Below, one piece after another: positions 1 through 9,450 of a DNA stretch of 64,000 bases. The translations under genes and the position numbers were made by a program. Position 1 is the first letter of the stretch, and the number at the start of each line of letters is the position of its first letter. The stretch is from Agarophyton chilense (lineage: Eukaryota > Rhodophyta > Florideophyceae > Gracilariales > Gracilariaceae), in NCBI GenBank assembly GCA_030374765.1, contig JARGXX010000006.1:248001-312000 (forward strand). The letters run 5' to 3'. Under the pieces are notes generated by a model that saw only the letters and a list, made by a program, of their open reading frames with translations, searched no databases and was not told the origin of the DNA.

Positions 1-638
1 TTCTCCCCCACCTTCACGAAGTGAAACTCATGTTGTAATAGCTGTCTCTGGTTTAAGGATCTGTCTGTTTAAGGAATTGGTACGCCGATGGATCTGCAAC
101 GAAGCACAAGAAGGACATCGTCGACTTCGAAGTCGCTGTGTATGTAGCTCATAGCCATAGCGAAACCTTGTGGTATTTCGTGTGCTCTTCATGTGCGAAT
201 GACCTCACGAGGTTTTTTCAAGATGTGTATCGCTCAGCCATGAAACCAAAGGGAGGTGTTACAATTAATCGCTTTCAAAATGAAACAAACTGAGTTCGCG
301 TCCATAAAATTGAAGGGATTCCGTTTCAATCCTTGTGCATTAGTATTGAATAATGCACATTTCACGTAAAGCAAGGTACGAAGATTGTTGGCGAGAAGGG
401 CACGAAGTTTTCTAGCTAGGGATGCCCTCTTAAGTCCTTCATTACCTCTATCCGCATGTGTAGTCAAGGGCAATGCGCTCGTTTGGTCACGCATTTTCGA
501 TCACTGGGAACAAATAAATGAGAGAAATTGCCCGACTTCTTAGGTGCCGATTAAGAATGGTTGAAGCAAACCCTCTACCAACGGTACCCTCCATCAAGAG
601 AGTTGAGTGCTAAACTCAAGTTTTTGATCTTTCGGAGC
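1..638. other. left edge, no supported gene
   Basis: I see no recognisable gene here. An 86-codon ATG-initiated frame lies on the minus strand at 234-494, but its product resembles nothing I know and its composition is not clearly coding. The last part of the stretch is presumably the 5' leader and promoter of the rhodanese gene that begins at 639. Confidence 0.4.
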
Positions 639-1547
639 ATGCCGATCTCCCTTTTTTATCACTACTGCGAGCTCGAGAATCCATCTTCCATTGCTCGCGA
701 TGTGATATCATTCGGTAATGAGCGCAAACTAGCTGGAAGAATCCGAATAAGCACAGAGGGGATTAATGGCACATTTGGAGGCGCTGAGGTTGATGTACGA
801 GCCTTTCACAGTCTTATTGTAAAGCTTCTCAACAATGCTAGCATTGACTTTAAGGTTTCAAACGGCAGCGCCTCAAATTTCCCTGAAGGATGGAGGGTTC
901 GTATCTGCACAGAACTGGTGACCATGGGCATTTCGCCCGAAAAGGCTTCATGGAAACAGGCGGCGCCGCATCTATCACCCGAGCAGTTTCGTGATGAAGT
1001 TCTGAACCAACCTGAGAGACCGAACCTCGTCATCGTTGACGTTCGTAATCAGTATGAATCAGAAATTGGTCGATTCAAAAGTGCAATACTACCGCCTATA
1101 CGACAATTTTCCGACTTCCCTCGCTATGTTCTTGAAAACAAACATTTGTTTCGAGGACAACGCGTCCTAATGTATTGCACCGGCGGCATTCGATGCGAAC
1201 GAGCATCAGCGTTTCTCTCCAGCTCTGGAGTGACTGGGTCTATTGCACAATTACGCGGCGGTATCGACCGTTTTTTGCACCGCTTTCCTGATGGAGGTGG
1301 CGTGTTTGAAGGCAAGAACCTGGTGTTTGATACGAGAATGGTGCAACCAATGTGCAATCCAAAAATTGTCGGTCGTTGTGTTGTTTGTCATTCGGAATGG
1401 GATGACTACTCGAATAACGTGAGATGCGTTTATTGCAGGTCAAGAATTCTCATTTGCACGAATCAGTCTTGCTTGTATTTGCTTACAAAAAACAACGACG
1501 GTCTGTGTGCTGGTTGCTACCGTAAGGAAAAAAGTGGTCGCTCGTGA
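639..1547 (+). CDS. TSTD2: TrhO/TSTD2-type rhodanese-domain protein (tRNA U34 hydroxylase family)
   Basis: The 302-residue product follows the bacterial TrhO (YceA) and animal TSTD2 layout: an N-terminal ferredoxin-like part starting MPISLFYHYCELENP, with the family signature IRISTEGINGT, then a rhodanese domain whose loop reads MYCTGGIRCE. Cys180 is the catalytic cysteine and Cys186 the second conserved one. A cysteine-rich tail (about residues 239-295, several CxxC pairs) resembles the TrhO zinc-binding end. Family knowledge: bacterial TrhO hydroxylates uridine 34 of tRNAs using oxygen; the eukaryotic role is less settled. I chose the ATG at 639 because the frame upstream to the stop at 552 holds only non-ATG triplets and 639 aligns with the family start. 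No organelle-targeting leader is obvious. An upstream exon cannot be excluded. Confidence 0.88.
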   Translation: MPISLFYHYCELENPSSIARDVISFGNERKLAGRIRISTEGINGTFGGAEVDVRAFHSLIVKLLNNASIDFKVSNGSASNFPEGWRVRICTELVTMGISPEKASWKQAAPHLSPEQFRDEVLNQPERPNLVIVDVRNQYESEIGRFKSAILPPIRQFSDFPRYVLENKHLFRGQRVLMYCTGGIRCERASAFLSSSGVTGSIAQLRGGIDRFLHRFPDGGGVFEGKNLVFDTRMVQPMCNPKIVGRCVVCHSEWDDYSNNVRCVYCRSRILICTNQSCLYLLTKNNDGLCAGCYRKEKSGRS

Positions 1548-2634
1548 TCAAGTCGGTTTGAAATAACCGTTTCGCCACACTGAGCTTCAGAGCGTAGGTT
1601 CCCTAAGGAAAGAAGTGTAGGCGAAGCGCGTTATAGAACGACCCGAAGAGTGAATAGCAGTGTTGATGAGGCGGGTTGCAGTGAAGAGCTATCATGATCG
1701 AGTGAAACGCTTGGGTTTTCGAATTCGGTTGAATTTTACACCAGCGTAAGGGAGAAGGGTTAAGAGGATTAGCAATAATTGCTAGCAATTGCTAGCAGTA
1801 GCTAGCACTACGCTATCTAGAAGATAACATTCTGCGCCTCCTACATTTTGGTGCGAGCTGTGATTCAGAAATGATCCCTTTTCTCACTGTGAACTGAGAT
1901 ACCGAATGCAACTCCACCAGTCTTGACATACAGAATGATGATTCCCACTCGCCCAGGAATAACCGTGTTGATGTTCTGTTCATGACCGTTGGGTCGACGG
2001 CACTTGCACGCTTGGATTGCTATTATTGCGGTGGAGTAGGAAGCCTTACTGGTTTATTTCAGGTACGTCGGTCAGGCCCGCCATATTCTCATCTCGGCGG
2101 AAGTTTTGTGTGTTCCTTTATCTGTATTTCGCTGCGTAGCGCCACCGTTTTGCAATCTCTCATTAAAATCGCAATCGGATTGCAATATCTTTATTGATAG
2201 TGCATACAATCAGAAGATGCGGTTCGAAGCAATTTGAAGACGTTGTGGCAATGTTTACTTGCCACCGTGAGTTATATCGGTATTGTAATAGAGAACGGTC
2301 GGATCGATGGACTTGAATATGATGGTATGGTCGGTTGCAAATTGCAATCTGCTGGGAATTTGTTTGGAAAAGGTCCATTCAATTGCAATCCCAACGAAGG
2401 TGAGCAGAAAAACTTCTGATTGCAATTCTGGTATCGTCATCAGACAACAATCCAAACTGTTTGGAGCACACCCATCTTCTAGTTCGATGACGGACTCGCA
2501 GTCACTGCGGAAAGGTTGCCATTTTACGCTCCGGAATCTGCATGACAGAAGCGCTTGGAATATACCTTTGTTAACTACTCGAATTTGACTCGAATGTGAT
2601 TGTCACCAATCGTGGACTAAAAGCGCTTACTCGA
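1548..2634. other. intergenic region between rhodanese gene and Tc1 transposon
   Basis: No coding region is supported. The stretch holds a perfect 16-bp palindrome (GCTAGCAATTGCTAGC, 1781-1796) in a run of GCTAGC-like words, and a cluster of ATTGCAAT palindromes at 2179-2426. The short frames found here resemble no known protein. Confidence 0.5.
2179..2426. repeat. cluster of four ATTGCAAT palindromes
   Basis: The 8-bp palindrome ATTGCAAT occurs exactly at 2179-2186, 2341-2348, 2382-2389 and 2419-2426, with near matches around 2151 and 2170. Four exact copies in about 250 bp is far above chance for an 8-mer. It could be a decayed repeat or a set of protein-binding sites; nothing else in the sequence decides. 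Confidence 0.6.
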
Positions 2635-2764
2635 AGTCTGTTTCAAAATCATATCCCTCGCGCAAATTTTCCAAAAATCGACGTTTTGGCTACAGTAAAA
2701 CTAACAAAATCAGTGTGAAAAAATTTTCAAGTAAAAAAACTGTTTCAAAATCATAACCTTTATT
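2635..2764. repeat. Tc1 left terminal inverted repeat with internal direct repeat
   Basis: The outer copy is at about 2637-2659 (TGTTTCAAAATCATATCC) and the inner copy at about 2740-2764 (TGTTTCAAAATCATAACC). They are spaced about 102 bp apart and pair with the reversed copies at the right end. Such paired motifs are the transposase-binding sites in IR/DR elements. Confidence 0.75.
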
Positions 2765-2789
2765 GCATCCTTTTTATTCTAACGCGAGT

Positions 2790-3785
2790 TCAGTAGTTTA
2801 TTTTTGCTCCTTTAGCCTGTATAACACTTATACAACGCTTTGGCATTGATTCTATAAAAGGATTGATAGCATTACAGTCAATCTTTTCCCAGCAATCTTT
2901 GATACAATTTTTCAGATCAAAAACTGTATCAAATTGCCTTCCTTGCCCATAAACCATTCGGGCCAACATTCCCCAAATGTTTTCGATAGGGTTGAGGTCA
3001 GGAGAGCGCGCAGGCCATTCCATAACCGACATATTTAGACTATTGAACCACTGTTTCATAAAATTAGACTTATGCACAGGTGCATTATCTTGCTGAAAAA
3101 TGAATTCTTCTCCATGCATACAGTATGAAAAAGGTAAAAGATAGTTTTCTAGAACCTCAGCATACTTCTCAGAGTTCATTGTTGTTTCAACAAAAGCCAT
3201 ATCAGTTGCTCCTTTAGTGGAGATTCCAGCCCAAACCATTACTGATGCGCCTCCTGAATGCCTAGTCACAAATTCCTTCTTTTCTTTTCGTAGATCATGC
3301 CAATAAAATTTATAGCAATCTGGACCATCAAGGTTAAACTTTTTTTCGTCGGAAAAGATAACATTATTCCATTCAGTTTTCCAATAAGCCTTTTGAGCAC
3401 ACCATTCAACTCGACTTTTCTTGTGATTATCTTTTAAAAAAAATGTTTTCCTCATTTTTGTGTACTTGAACAAATTTTGACGGTTGACTTTACGCCATAT
3501 TGTAGATCTTGATAGAGGAAAATTTAGGTTTTTGACAATTTTCCCGCAAGATGAAGTGTTGCGACATAGTTCTCGCTTAATTCCGCGCTTATCGGCCGGG
3601 GATAGTGCCGTAGGACGGCCGGTTGAACGCTTTGTTCCGTATGTAGCGGGGTTTTTGATGAAGTTGCTGATTGTTTTTGGGCTGCGCTTGAGTTTTTGGG
3701 CTATATCTGCTGGAATCATACTCTGACCTACTAATTCCATGATTTCGAGCTGTTCAGAGCGTGTCAGAGGTGCGCCACGAGCCAT
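2790..3785 (-). CDS. Tc1-type DD34E transposase, uninterrupted
   Basis: 331 residues, the usual Tc1 transposase length. An N-terminal helix-turn-helix pair (about residues 1-110) includes SPKTISNFIKNP and a GRPTALSP linker, typical of the paired-like DNA-binding domain. The catalytic domain shows IFSDEKKFNLDGPD (first Asp), FQQDNAPVHKS (second Asp) and SPDLNPIENIWG (Glu); 34 residues separate the second Asp from the Glu, hence DD34E. The frame begins with ATG and has no interruption, so the protein may be functional. It cuts and pastes the element at TA dinucleotides. Its AT-rich codon use differs from the neighbouring host genes, as expected of a mobile element. Confidence 0.92.
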   Translation of the reverse strand: MARGAPLTRSEQLEIMELVGQSMIPADIAQKLKRSPKTISNFIKNPATYGTKRSTGRPTALSPADKRGIKRELCRNTSSCGKIVKNLNFPLSRSTIWRKVNRQNLFKYTKMRKTFFLKDNHKKSRVEWCAQKAYWKTEWNNVIFSDEKKFNLDGPDCYKFYWHDLRKEKKEFVTRHSGGASVMVWAGISTKGATDMAFVETTMNSEKYAEVLENYLLPFSYCMHGEEFIFQQDNAPVHKSNFMKQWFNSLNMSVMEWPARSPDLNPIENIWGMLARMVYGQGRQFDTVFDLKNCIKDCWEKIDCNAINPFIESMPKRCISVIQAKGAKINY

Positions 3786-3803
3786 AATTGAGCGAATGAT
3801 TGT

Positions 3804-3935
3804 ATAAAGGATATACTTTTGAAACAGTGTTATTGACTTAGTGGTTTTTATTTGTTGTGAAATGTGCTCTACAGTACGTGAAATGCCTTTTTGGCGCAGT
3901 TTTTGTAAAGGGATATGTTTTTGAAACGCACTGTA
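3804..3935. repeat. Tc1 right terminal inverted repeat with internal direct repeat
   Basis: The inner copy is at about 3804-3829 and the outer copy at about 3907-3933, reading on the minus strand GTTTCAAAAGTATATCC and GTTTCAAAAACATATCC. The spacing (about 102 bp) matches the left end. The TA at 3934-3935 is the probable target-site remnant. Confidence 0.75.
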
Positions 3936-4985
3936 CTAGAATTGCCGCATTACTTCACCATGAAGTCTATGGAGGGGCCCTCGCAAGCTTCTCAGATTTT
4001 ATAATCAAATAGCTGTGCTGAGAAAAAGAATATTGTTTGGCACACTTTGGCACACTTCCGCAAGGGAATCGAGACCACAATCCACGGTATAAACAGTGAA
4101 GTGTCACAAACTTATTGTGAGAAGGTTTTGCACTGTGGGAACTCGCTACAAGTACAGTCGTATCCGCCCCTCTAGTGTTGTGGCCACGGCACCTCCCTTT
4201 AGCTCAGTCGAAACATGCACAATAGTACAGGGATCATTTCCGGCATTCCATGATTTACTACATCATTGCGTTGTAAGCCACACAAACACCTGGTTTTGCG
4301 AGCTCATAAAACTCATACGGGAGCACAAAACGGAGAAGATCTGTCGTCGGTATTCGGTAACGTTGTAGAAGCACGAAGTTAATTTACTCTTAGACCTAAT
4401 TGTTCTAGTTCTCTTTGCCTCTTTGCTGAGCATCGAGATATCTTGGGTCGGCATGTATCGCGAGTATAGTCATGTAACGCAGACGTCGTTCGCGTTTCCT
4501 GATATTGCAAGTCAGCATGAACCTGAAACCAAAAGGCATACATTCGCTCTTCAGGGCGTCCAAGGTTGTTAAGCAGTCAGAAAAGTCCCGTAGAGCTATT
4601 CTCCCTGTCACGAGGGAAGGATACTAGTCGCGTGTAAGTGAAGACCACGCGGAGTCTCCTACCGAGATACATGGAGGGCGCACATCCGAAAAAGAGCCCA
4701 ACAGCGATGGCTGCTGGGTAAGCTGCACCACCACCCAAGGCGCACAACAATGATAGACACGCCCGGAGACAGCAATATATGTCTGGTGCCGTTATTAGAC
4801 TGTTGCAATGACCACATACTCAATTTACATTCGGAAAACGCAAGCACAGCCTGCAATCAAGCACACCAATCACCAGTTAAACCACCTTCCACAGCCGCCA
4901 CCACGGCCGCCATTGGGTGCCAGCCTTTCAAAAACGCTAACCTGCAAGGATCAGCATGGAAGAGCAAACAGACATTGTGAAAGGC
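3936..4985. other. intergenic region downstream of GMPPB
   Basis: No gene is supported. Several short open frames exist on both strands (for example 4405-4611 minus, 68 codons), but none resembles a known family. The right part is the 3' flank of GMPPB, which ends at 4986 on the minus strand. Confidence 0.45.
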
Positions 4986-6062
4986 TCACAACACGATGGT
5001 TCCCGGTTTCAAGCTGGACTTCACACCCTTGTGAGGAAGAACAATCGATGAGTGTAAGTGGAATTCGTCTTTGACTGTGACGTCCTCCCCAAGAACGGAA
5101 TTTTCTTCAATACGGACCCATTTTCCTATGCTTGATTCCCAACCAATTATACTCTTTTCAATAAAGGAGTGCATACCAATCTTGGTGCCTGGTAAGATGG
5201 TTGAGGACTTGATTCGTGCACCATCCCCGATAATGCAATTAGCTCCAATGACGACATCTGGACCAATGGAGCAGCCCTGTCCAATCTTTGCCGTGGGATG
5301 CACCATGACATTTCCCGTGTACCTTTCCCCAGCGACGAGCGCTTCCGGATCCCGTTTTGAAAGAGCTGAGAGCTTGAGAGACTGGCCGATGAGATAATCT
5401 TTTGGCTGACCTACGTCGGCCCAGAAGCCTTTGAGTTCCATGACGTACAGCAAGCCATCGGCAGCCATCGGCGGGAATACTTCCTTCTCAATAGAAGTGG
5501 GTTGCAATTCAATACGATCAAATACCTCCGGTGTGAGATAGTAAATACCAGCATTAATGTAGCGCGAGATGAAAGTTTTAGGCTTTTCTACAAAGTCCTT
5601 AATACGGCCGCTCTCTTCGTAGAGGATGACACCAAACTTAGACGGATCCTCCACGGGGGTAGCCATGAGCACTCCTGCGGCATTTGTCTTCTTCTGGAAG
5701 GCAATCATATCCTCGAACGGATACTCGCACGATACATCGGAGTTCAAAACAAAGAAGGGCTCACCATCGTTTAGGAAGGGCTCTGCGAGCTTGATGGGCC
5801 CGGCAGTACCAAGCGGCTCCGTCTCCTGCGACGTGGAGATCTTGATTCCCAATTTAGCAGCTTGTTCCTTGAGGAAGCTCTGCATCTTCTCGGGCTGATA
5901 ATTCACGGCAAGCACAACTTCAGTGACACCGACGGCGACCAGGGCCTCAATCTGGTGCAAGATCATGGGCTTGTTGCAGAAATGAACCAGCGGCTTGGGC
6001 ACAGAAAGAGTGAGGGGACGAAGACGGGTGCCAAAGCCACCGACGAGAATTAAGGCCTTCAT
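4986..6062 (-). CDS. GMPPB: mannose-1-phosphate guanylyltransferase (GDP-mannose pyrophosphorylase), beta type
   Basis: 358 residues, matching the ~360 of animal GMPPB, yeast PSA1 and plant CYT1. It makes GDP-mannose from mannose-1-phosphate and GTP in the cytosol, the donor for glycosylation and, in algae and plants, a precursor for wall polysaccharides and ascorbate. The N-terminal nucleotidyltransferase signature GGFGTRLRPLT...PKPL is at residues 8-25, with the FVLNSDV metal-site segment near 105 and FVEKP/INAGIYYL near 156-175. A left-handed beta-helix of hexapeptide repeats (VHPTAKIGQGCSIGP and following) fills about residues 255-345, ending in the family tail LPHKGVKSSLKPGTIVL. The ATG at 6060-6062 begins at the expected first residue. 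It is a single exon with no defect. Confidence 0.96.
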   Translation of the reverse strand: MKALILVGGFGTRLRPLTLSVPKPLVHFCNKPMILHQIEALVAVGVTEVVLAVNYQPEKMQSFLKEQAAKLGIKISTSQETEPLGTAGPIKLAEPFLNDGEPFFVLNSDVSCEYPFEDMIAFQKKTNAAGVLMATPVEDPSKFGVILYEESGRIKDFVEKPKTFISRYINAGIYYLTPEVFDRIELQPTSIEKEVFPPMAADGLLYVMELKGFWADVGQPKDYLIGQSLKLSALSKRDPEALVAGERYTGNVMVHPTAKIGQGCSIGPDVVIGANCIIGDGARIKSSTILPGTKIGMHSFIEKSIIGWESSIGKWVRIEENSVLGEDVTVKDEFHLHSSIVLPHKGVKSSLKPGTIVL

Positions 6063-7791
6063 TGCGAGGGTGATTTGAAAGAGCGGAAAGAGCTGGGCAG
6101 GTTGCGAGGTGAGGAAACAAGTAGGAGCCCGAGGTCGCGTCGAGAGCCTCAGGGGGGCAAACCAAGCTGTGCAGGAGATGGCACAGCATTTGTTAAATAC
6201 AATGAGCGGCTTGCGAGGGATAAGCGGGCTGACAGTGTGCGCGTGCTGCGCGTTGTGGGTGCCTGTGATGTGGGAGGGGTCTTGGACGGGGGTACGCTTG
6301 CTGACAGCTTCGCGCTCCGTGTCGAAGATGCGTTCGGAATTTTGTGGCCTGGGACTCGCTCTTAGAGGGGCATGTTCCGGTGGACGGCGAATGGCGGTGG
6401 CTTACAAGGCGACGGGCGTTGTCCTCGTTCAGCTCGCGGCCTGACACTTTGCTTTGAGCTTGTGGTGTGGCTGCTGGAGGGACCACTTTACTAACCGTTT
6501 AGTGCTGTCAACGGTTCTCATTCGACGATCGCGGGACGTTGCTATTGAACTCGTGAGCTATGGAGTGCATTCTTTGGTCAAATCGTGGGGAACGGAGGGC
6601 AACGTGATTTGGAGGCACCAGACAGTTCATCATTGCCAGTACTACCGCCTCATTGACTTGAGTTAATACGGCGCGAACTGTCGCATCTGCCACGTCGTGC
6701 CCGTCACGTATGACCACTACCGATTTGTGCAGCGACTTCGTCACACTGCCGAATACACATGTTCTGCCTACCACAGCTAGGCATCCTAAGAACCCGTCCG
6801 TTTCCCGTGCCGTGGATGGCGCCCGCGTGTTTACAGACCAGATTCTTTCTTCCACCACGTCTAAAGAATTGTATATCACTTCTTGCATCTGTATCCAACC
6901 TGTGTCGTCTGTTTTTTCTTTTGTTGGGTTGAACACGCTCATGTACATAAGAGCGTTCTGCGAGTAGAGTTAATAGAATGTTATTTGTCGTTCGCTTTTT
7001 GCTAGTTGCGGGTATGTCTTTTCCACTTACATTTGGCGCGATTACTGCGATGCACACCACATGCGGACGCTTTGTAGGGGGCCGTTTAAGCATTGGTCGA
7101 GCGTTCAGGGTCTGATGCGTGCGACCGTTATACGCCTTAGCGTCTTCCATGTGCACGTCCTCCATTTATTTTCTCTTAGTCTACCAAGCCAGCAAGCGAT
7201 TACGAAGCGTACTTTTACTTTCTGTTTCGCTCTAATCCCACTTGCTACCAGGTTGTACCCGGCCTTCCGCGTTCACGTCGTCGTGACACGATGTCTTGTT
7301 GACATGCTGTCTGCCTGTCAGTGCTCTCGTGTCCATCCGCCACTGGTCTGCACTAGGTTGAACCATCGTGCAACACCGGCGCTTCCACACTTCGGCGCCT
7401 TCACATCACGCTCTTGACTTTTTTTTATCACTCAAACTAGTAGCTGAGCACATGTTCCCCCACGGATATGATGGGATGCACAATCTCGCTCTCTTTGAAC
7501 TCAAATATTTTTCTCACGGGTCACCGCGAAATTCTGCTCCATTTTGAAATGATAAAAGCTCTTACGAGAGCGCAAACTTCTTGGTCAAACTCCTTGTATC
7601 AAGTTAGATAGCTATGAAATTGCTCCCAGCCTGTTTCGCAGTGCTTTCATCAGCCATCGTTCCAGTAGTTTCAGAACTCAAGTGCTGTGTCATGCCTCTT
7701 CTTGACATCAGCTTGATAAAGCACACGTAAACGGTCTCATTACCATCACCGAGGAAACAGTTATCGCCGAAACTAGACGACAACTTTCACC
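6063..7791. other. intergenic region between divergent GMPPB and the NT-C2 gene
   Basis: 1.7 kb between two divergently transcribed genes, so it should contain both promoters. Open frames occur, including an ATG-initiated 146-codon frame on the minus strand (6508-6948) and overlapping frames at 6704-7165, but none shows a known domain and I do not call them. The left 400 bp are G+C-rich, the right part more balanced. Confidence 0.4.
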
Positions 7792-9396
7792 ATGGCTCAG
7801 AGAGTAAAGGATTTGATAAAACGATCAGGTTCAAGGATTACAGCTTCACAAGGTTCTGTCAAACATATAGGAACGACGCCATATCGCTTTCGAATCGATA
7901 TATTTGTATCAGTCGTTGAAAGAGTTCTGAACGCTGCGCAAATATGTGTCACGTGCGAACGAAGAGGAAACCGTCATGGCACGCAACCAGCACAAGTAGT
8001 AAACGGAAAGGCTGAGATTGGAGAAACAATAAGCTTGGAGTGCACCTTATTTCGAAAGATACCAAAAACTGGAAAAGGAGCTGCTGCTTCTGCGCCTCCT
8101 TCACCGTCAACTGATACTTCCGAGCTGCTATTTGATGAGAAATTGGCAAAGGTTGTGTTGAGGAAGGGAGCGGTTGACGGGAAGGCATTAGGAAAGATAG
8201 CTGTCGACTTTTCAAAGTATATTAAGGGAACTACCAGCACTGTATTTGCAGACCTTACCCTTTCAAATGGTTCAACAGTCATCACCAAGATTGAAGCCAC
8301 GATGCTCCACATCGGCAAGAAATCGAAGACTGGTTCTCATGCCGGCTCCGATACTTTGTCTGAGATCACAGACGTTTACCGGGATGACGATTCCATTTTC
8401 GGAGACCACGTTAGCGAAGACCTTGGTGATCTCGAGCAAGTCACAAGGTCGTCGAACCCTTTAGCTAGGACTTTTTGCTCGAGCCCAGCTATGAGTCCTT
8501 CCTCCACTCTTACTTCCGCAGACTCACCACAGCGACTGCCTTCTGCTAAGAGCAAGGCTAATACTTTTGTTGGTACCATTCCAAACCGGCAGAAATCGCT
8601 TGCCACCGATTCGGTGAACAGCCAAGAGTCGTCGCATGAGCTATCACCACTTGAACACTCAAAGCGTGAAAAAGGACCGGATGGAATGAGGGAGAGTCCT
8701 TCCCTAAGAGACAAGTTGAAGACCAAGCTAAAGGAACGAAAAGGAACTAAGCGAATCAAAGAACACAAGACTGACGAAGCAGAAACAAGATCCACTCCCC
8801 CTGTCAAGAACGCTACCACAACCCCGTCGAAACGAGAGAAAGAAAAACATGCCATTCCACCGGAATTACTCTCTGAACTGAATGAACTCAAAGCTCAAAC
8901 AAAGGCGTTAAAGAAGGAGAACAGCAAGTTGAAAAATTCCAACCGAAACGCTCACGAGGAGATTAACGCGCTCAAGGCTGACTTGGAGGCCCAGGAACTA
9001 GACCTGGAGGATGAAAAGAGTAAATCGGTGAGAGAAAAAAAGACCGTTGTCACCAAAGCCGAACCAGAGCTTTCCAACACAATCAAAGAAAAAGACAGAA
9101 GAATTGCAGAGCTCGAAGCCCAAAACGAAAGCCTTCTGGAGGAGCTAGAAGAGCATCACGAGGAAAATGTTGAGTCCACCAAGCTGCATGAAACAAGCAA
9201 CAACAAGATCAAGGCGCTTAAGAAAAAGATCGAAGAGCTCGAGATTGCACTTAAGAGAGAACCACGCTTCCTGGATGTCGTGAACGAATTGAAGGTGACA
9301 AAAGTATCTCTAGCGTTGGCGAATATGGAAAAGGAACAAGCCTTATTTCGAATGCAAGCTATGCAGCATAAGCTTGGGTTCATCACTGAAAAATAG
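7792..9396 (+). CDS. NT-C2 (EEIG1/EHBP1-type N-terminal C2) domain protein with C-terminal coiled coil
   Basis: 534 residues, single exon; the ATG at 7792 sits in a good context (CACCATGG). Residues ~25-175 fit an NT-type C2 domain: a YRFRIDIFVSVVERV strand, GEIGETISLECTLFR-like segments, KVVLRKG...KALGKIAVDFSKYI and a closing ATMLHIGK strand. This domain begins EHBP1, FAM102/EEIG1 and plant PMI1 proteins, where it is thought to bind membranes. Residues ~180-360 are low-complexity, Ser/Pro- and Lys-rich, probably disordered. From ~365 to ~525 there are long heptad-rich helices (ELNELKAQTKALKKENSKL and later segments), a coiled coil likely to dimerise. The inferred role is a membrane-cytoskeleton or trafficking adaptor; the partner is unknown. 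It converges on the RINT1-like gene with only 54 bp between stops. Confidence 0.75.
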   Translation: MAQRVKDLIKRSGSRITASQGSVKHIGTTPYRFRIDIFVSVVERVLNAAQICVTCERRGNRHGTQPAQVVNGKAEIGETISLECTLFRKIPKTGKGAAASAPPSPSTDTSELLFDEKLAKVVLRKGAVDGKALGKIAVDFSKYIKGTTSTVFADLTLSNGSTVITKIEATMLHIGKKSKTGSHAGSDTLSEITDVYRDDDSIFGDHVSEDLGDLEQVTRSSNPLARTFCSSPAMSPSSTLTSADSPQRLPSAKSKANTFVGTIPNRQKSLATDSVNSQESSHELSPLEHSKREKGPDGMRESPSLRDKLKTKLKERKGTKRIKEHKTDEAETRSTPPVKNATTTPSKREKEKHAIPPELLSELNELKAQTKALKKENSKLKNSNRNAHEEINALKADLEAQELDLEDEKSKSVREKKTVVTKAEPELSNTIKEKDRRIAELEAQNESLLEELEEHHEENVESTKLHETSNNKIKALKKKIEELEIALKREPRFLDVVNELKVTKVSLALANMEKEQALFRMQAMQHKLGFITEK

Positions 9397-9450
9397 TACT
9401 CATCACAAGAACAATAAACTCTGTCTAGTCACAGCCGATGTAACTCTATT

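Larger units (their letters stand above)
2635..3935 (-). mobile_element. Tc1/mariner-superfamily DNA transposon, complete, IR/DR type
   Basis: About 1.3 kb containing one intact transposase gene flanked by terminal inverted repeats of roughly 130 bp. Each end carries two copies of a repeat of the form GTTTCAAAA..ATA.CC, one at the tip and one about 100 bp inside, which is the IR/DR arrangement known from Sleeping Beauty-like Tc1 elements. The right tip reads CACTG next to a TA at 3934-3935, the expected target dinucleotide. The left tip (around 2633-2640) has diverged and its flanking TA is not evident, so the left boundary is approximate. Confidence 0.85.

Noticed and set aside
561..638. A 26-codon N-terminal extension of the rhodanese protein
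   Set aside because: It would start with TTG, unlikely in a nuclear gene, and the ATG at 639 matches the family start.
6508..6948. A 146-codon ATG frame on the minus strand
   Set aside because: It is long enough to notice but has no recognisable domain and lies in a divergent promoter region; kept only as a note in the intergenic entry.
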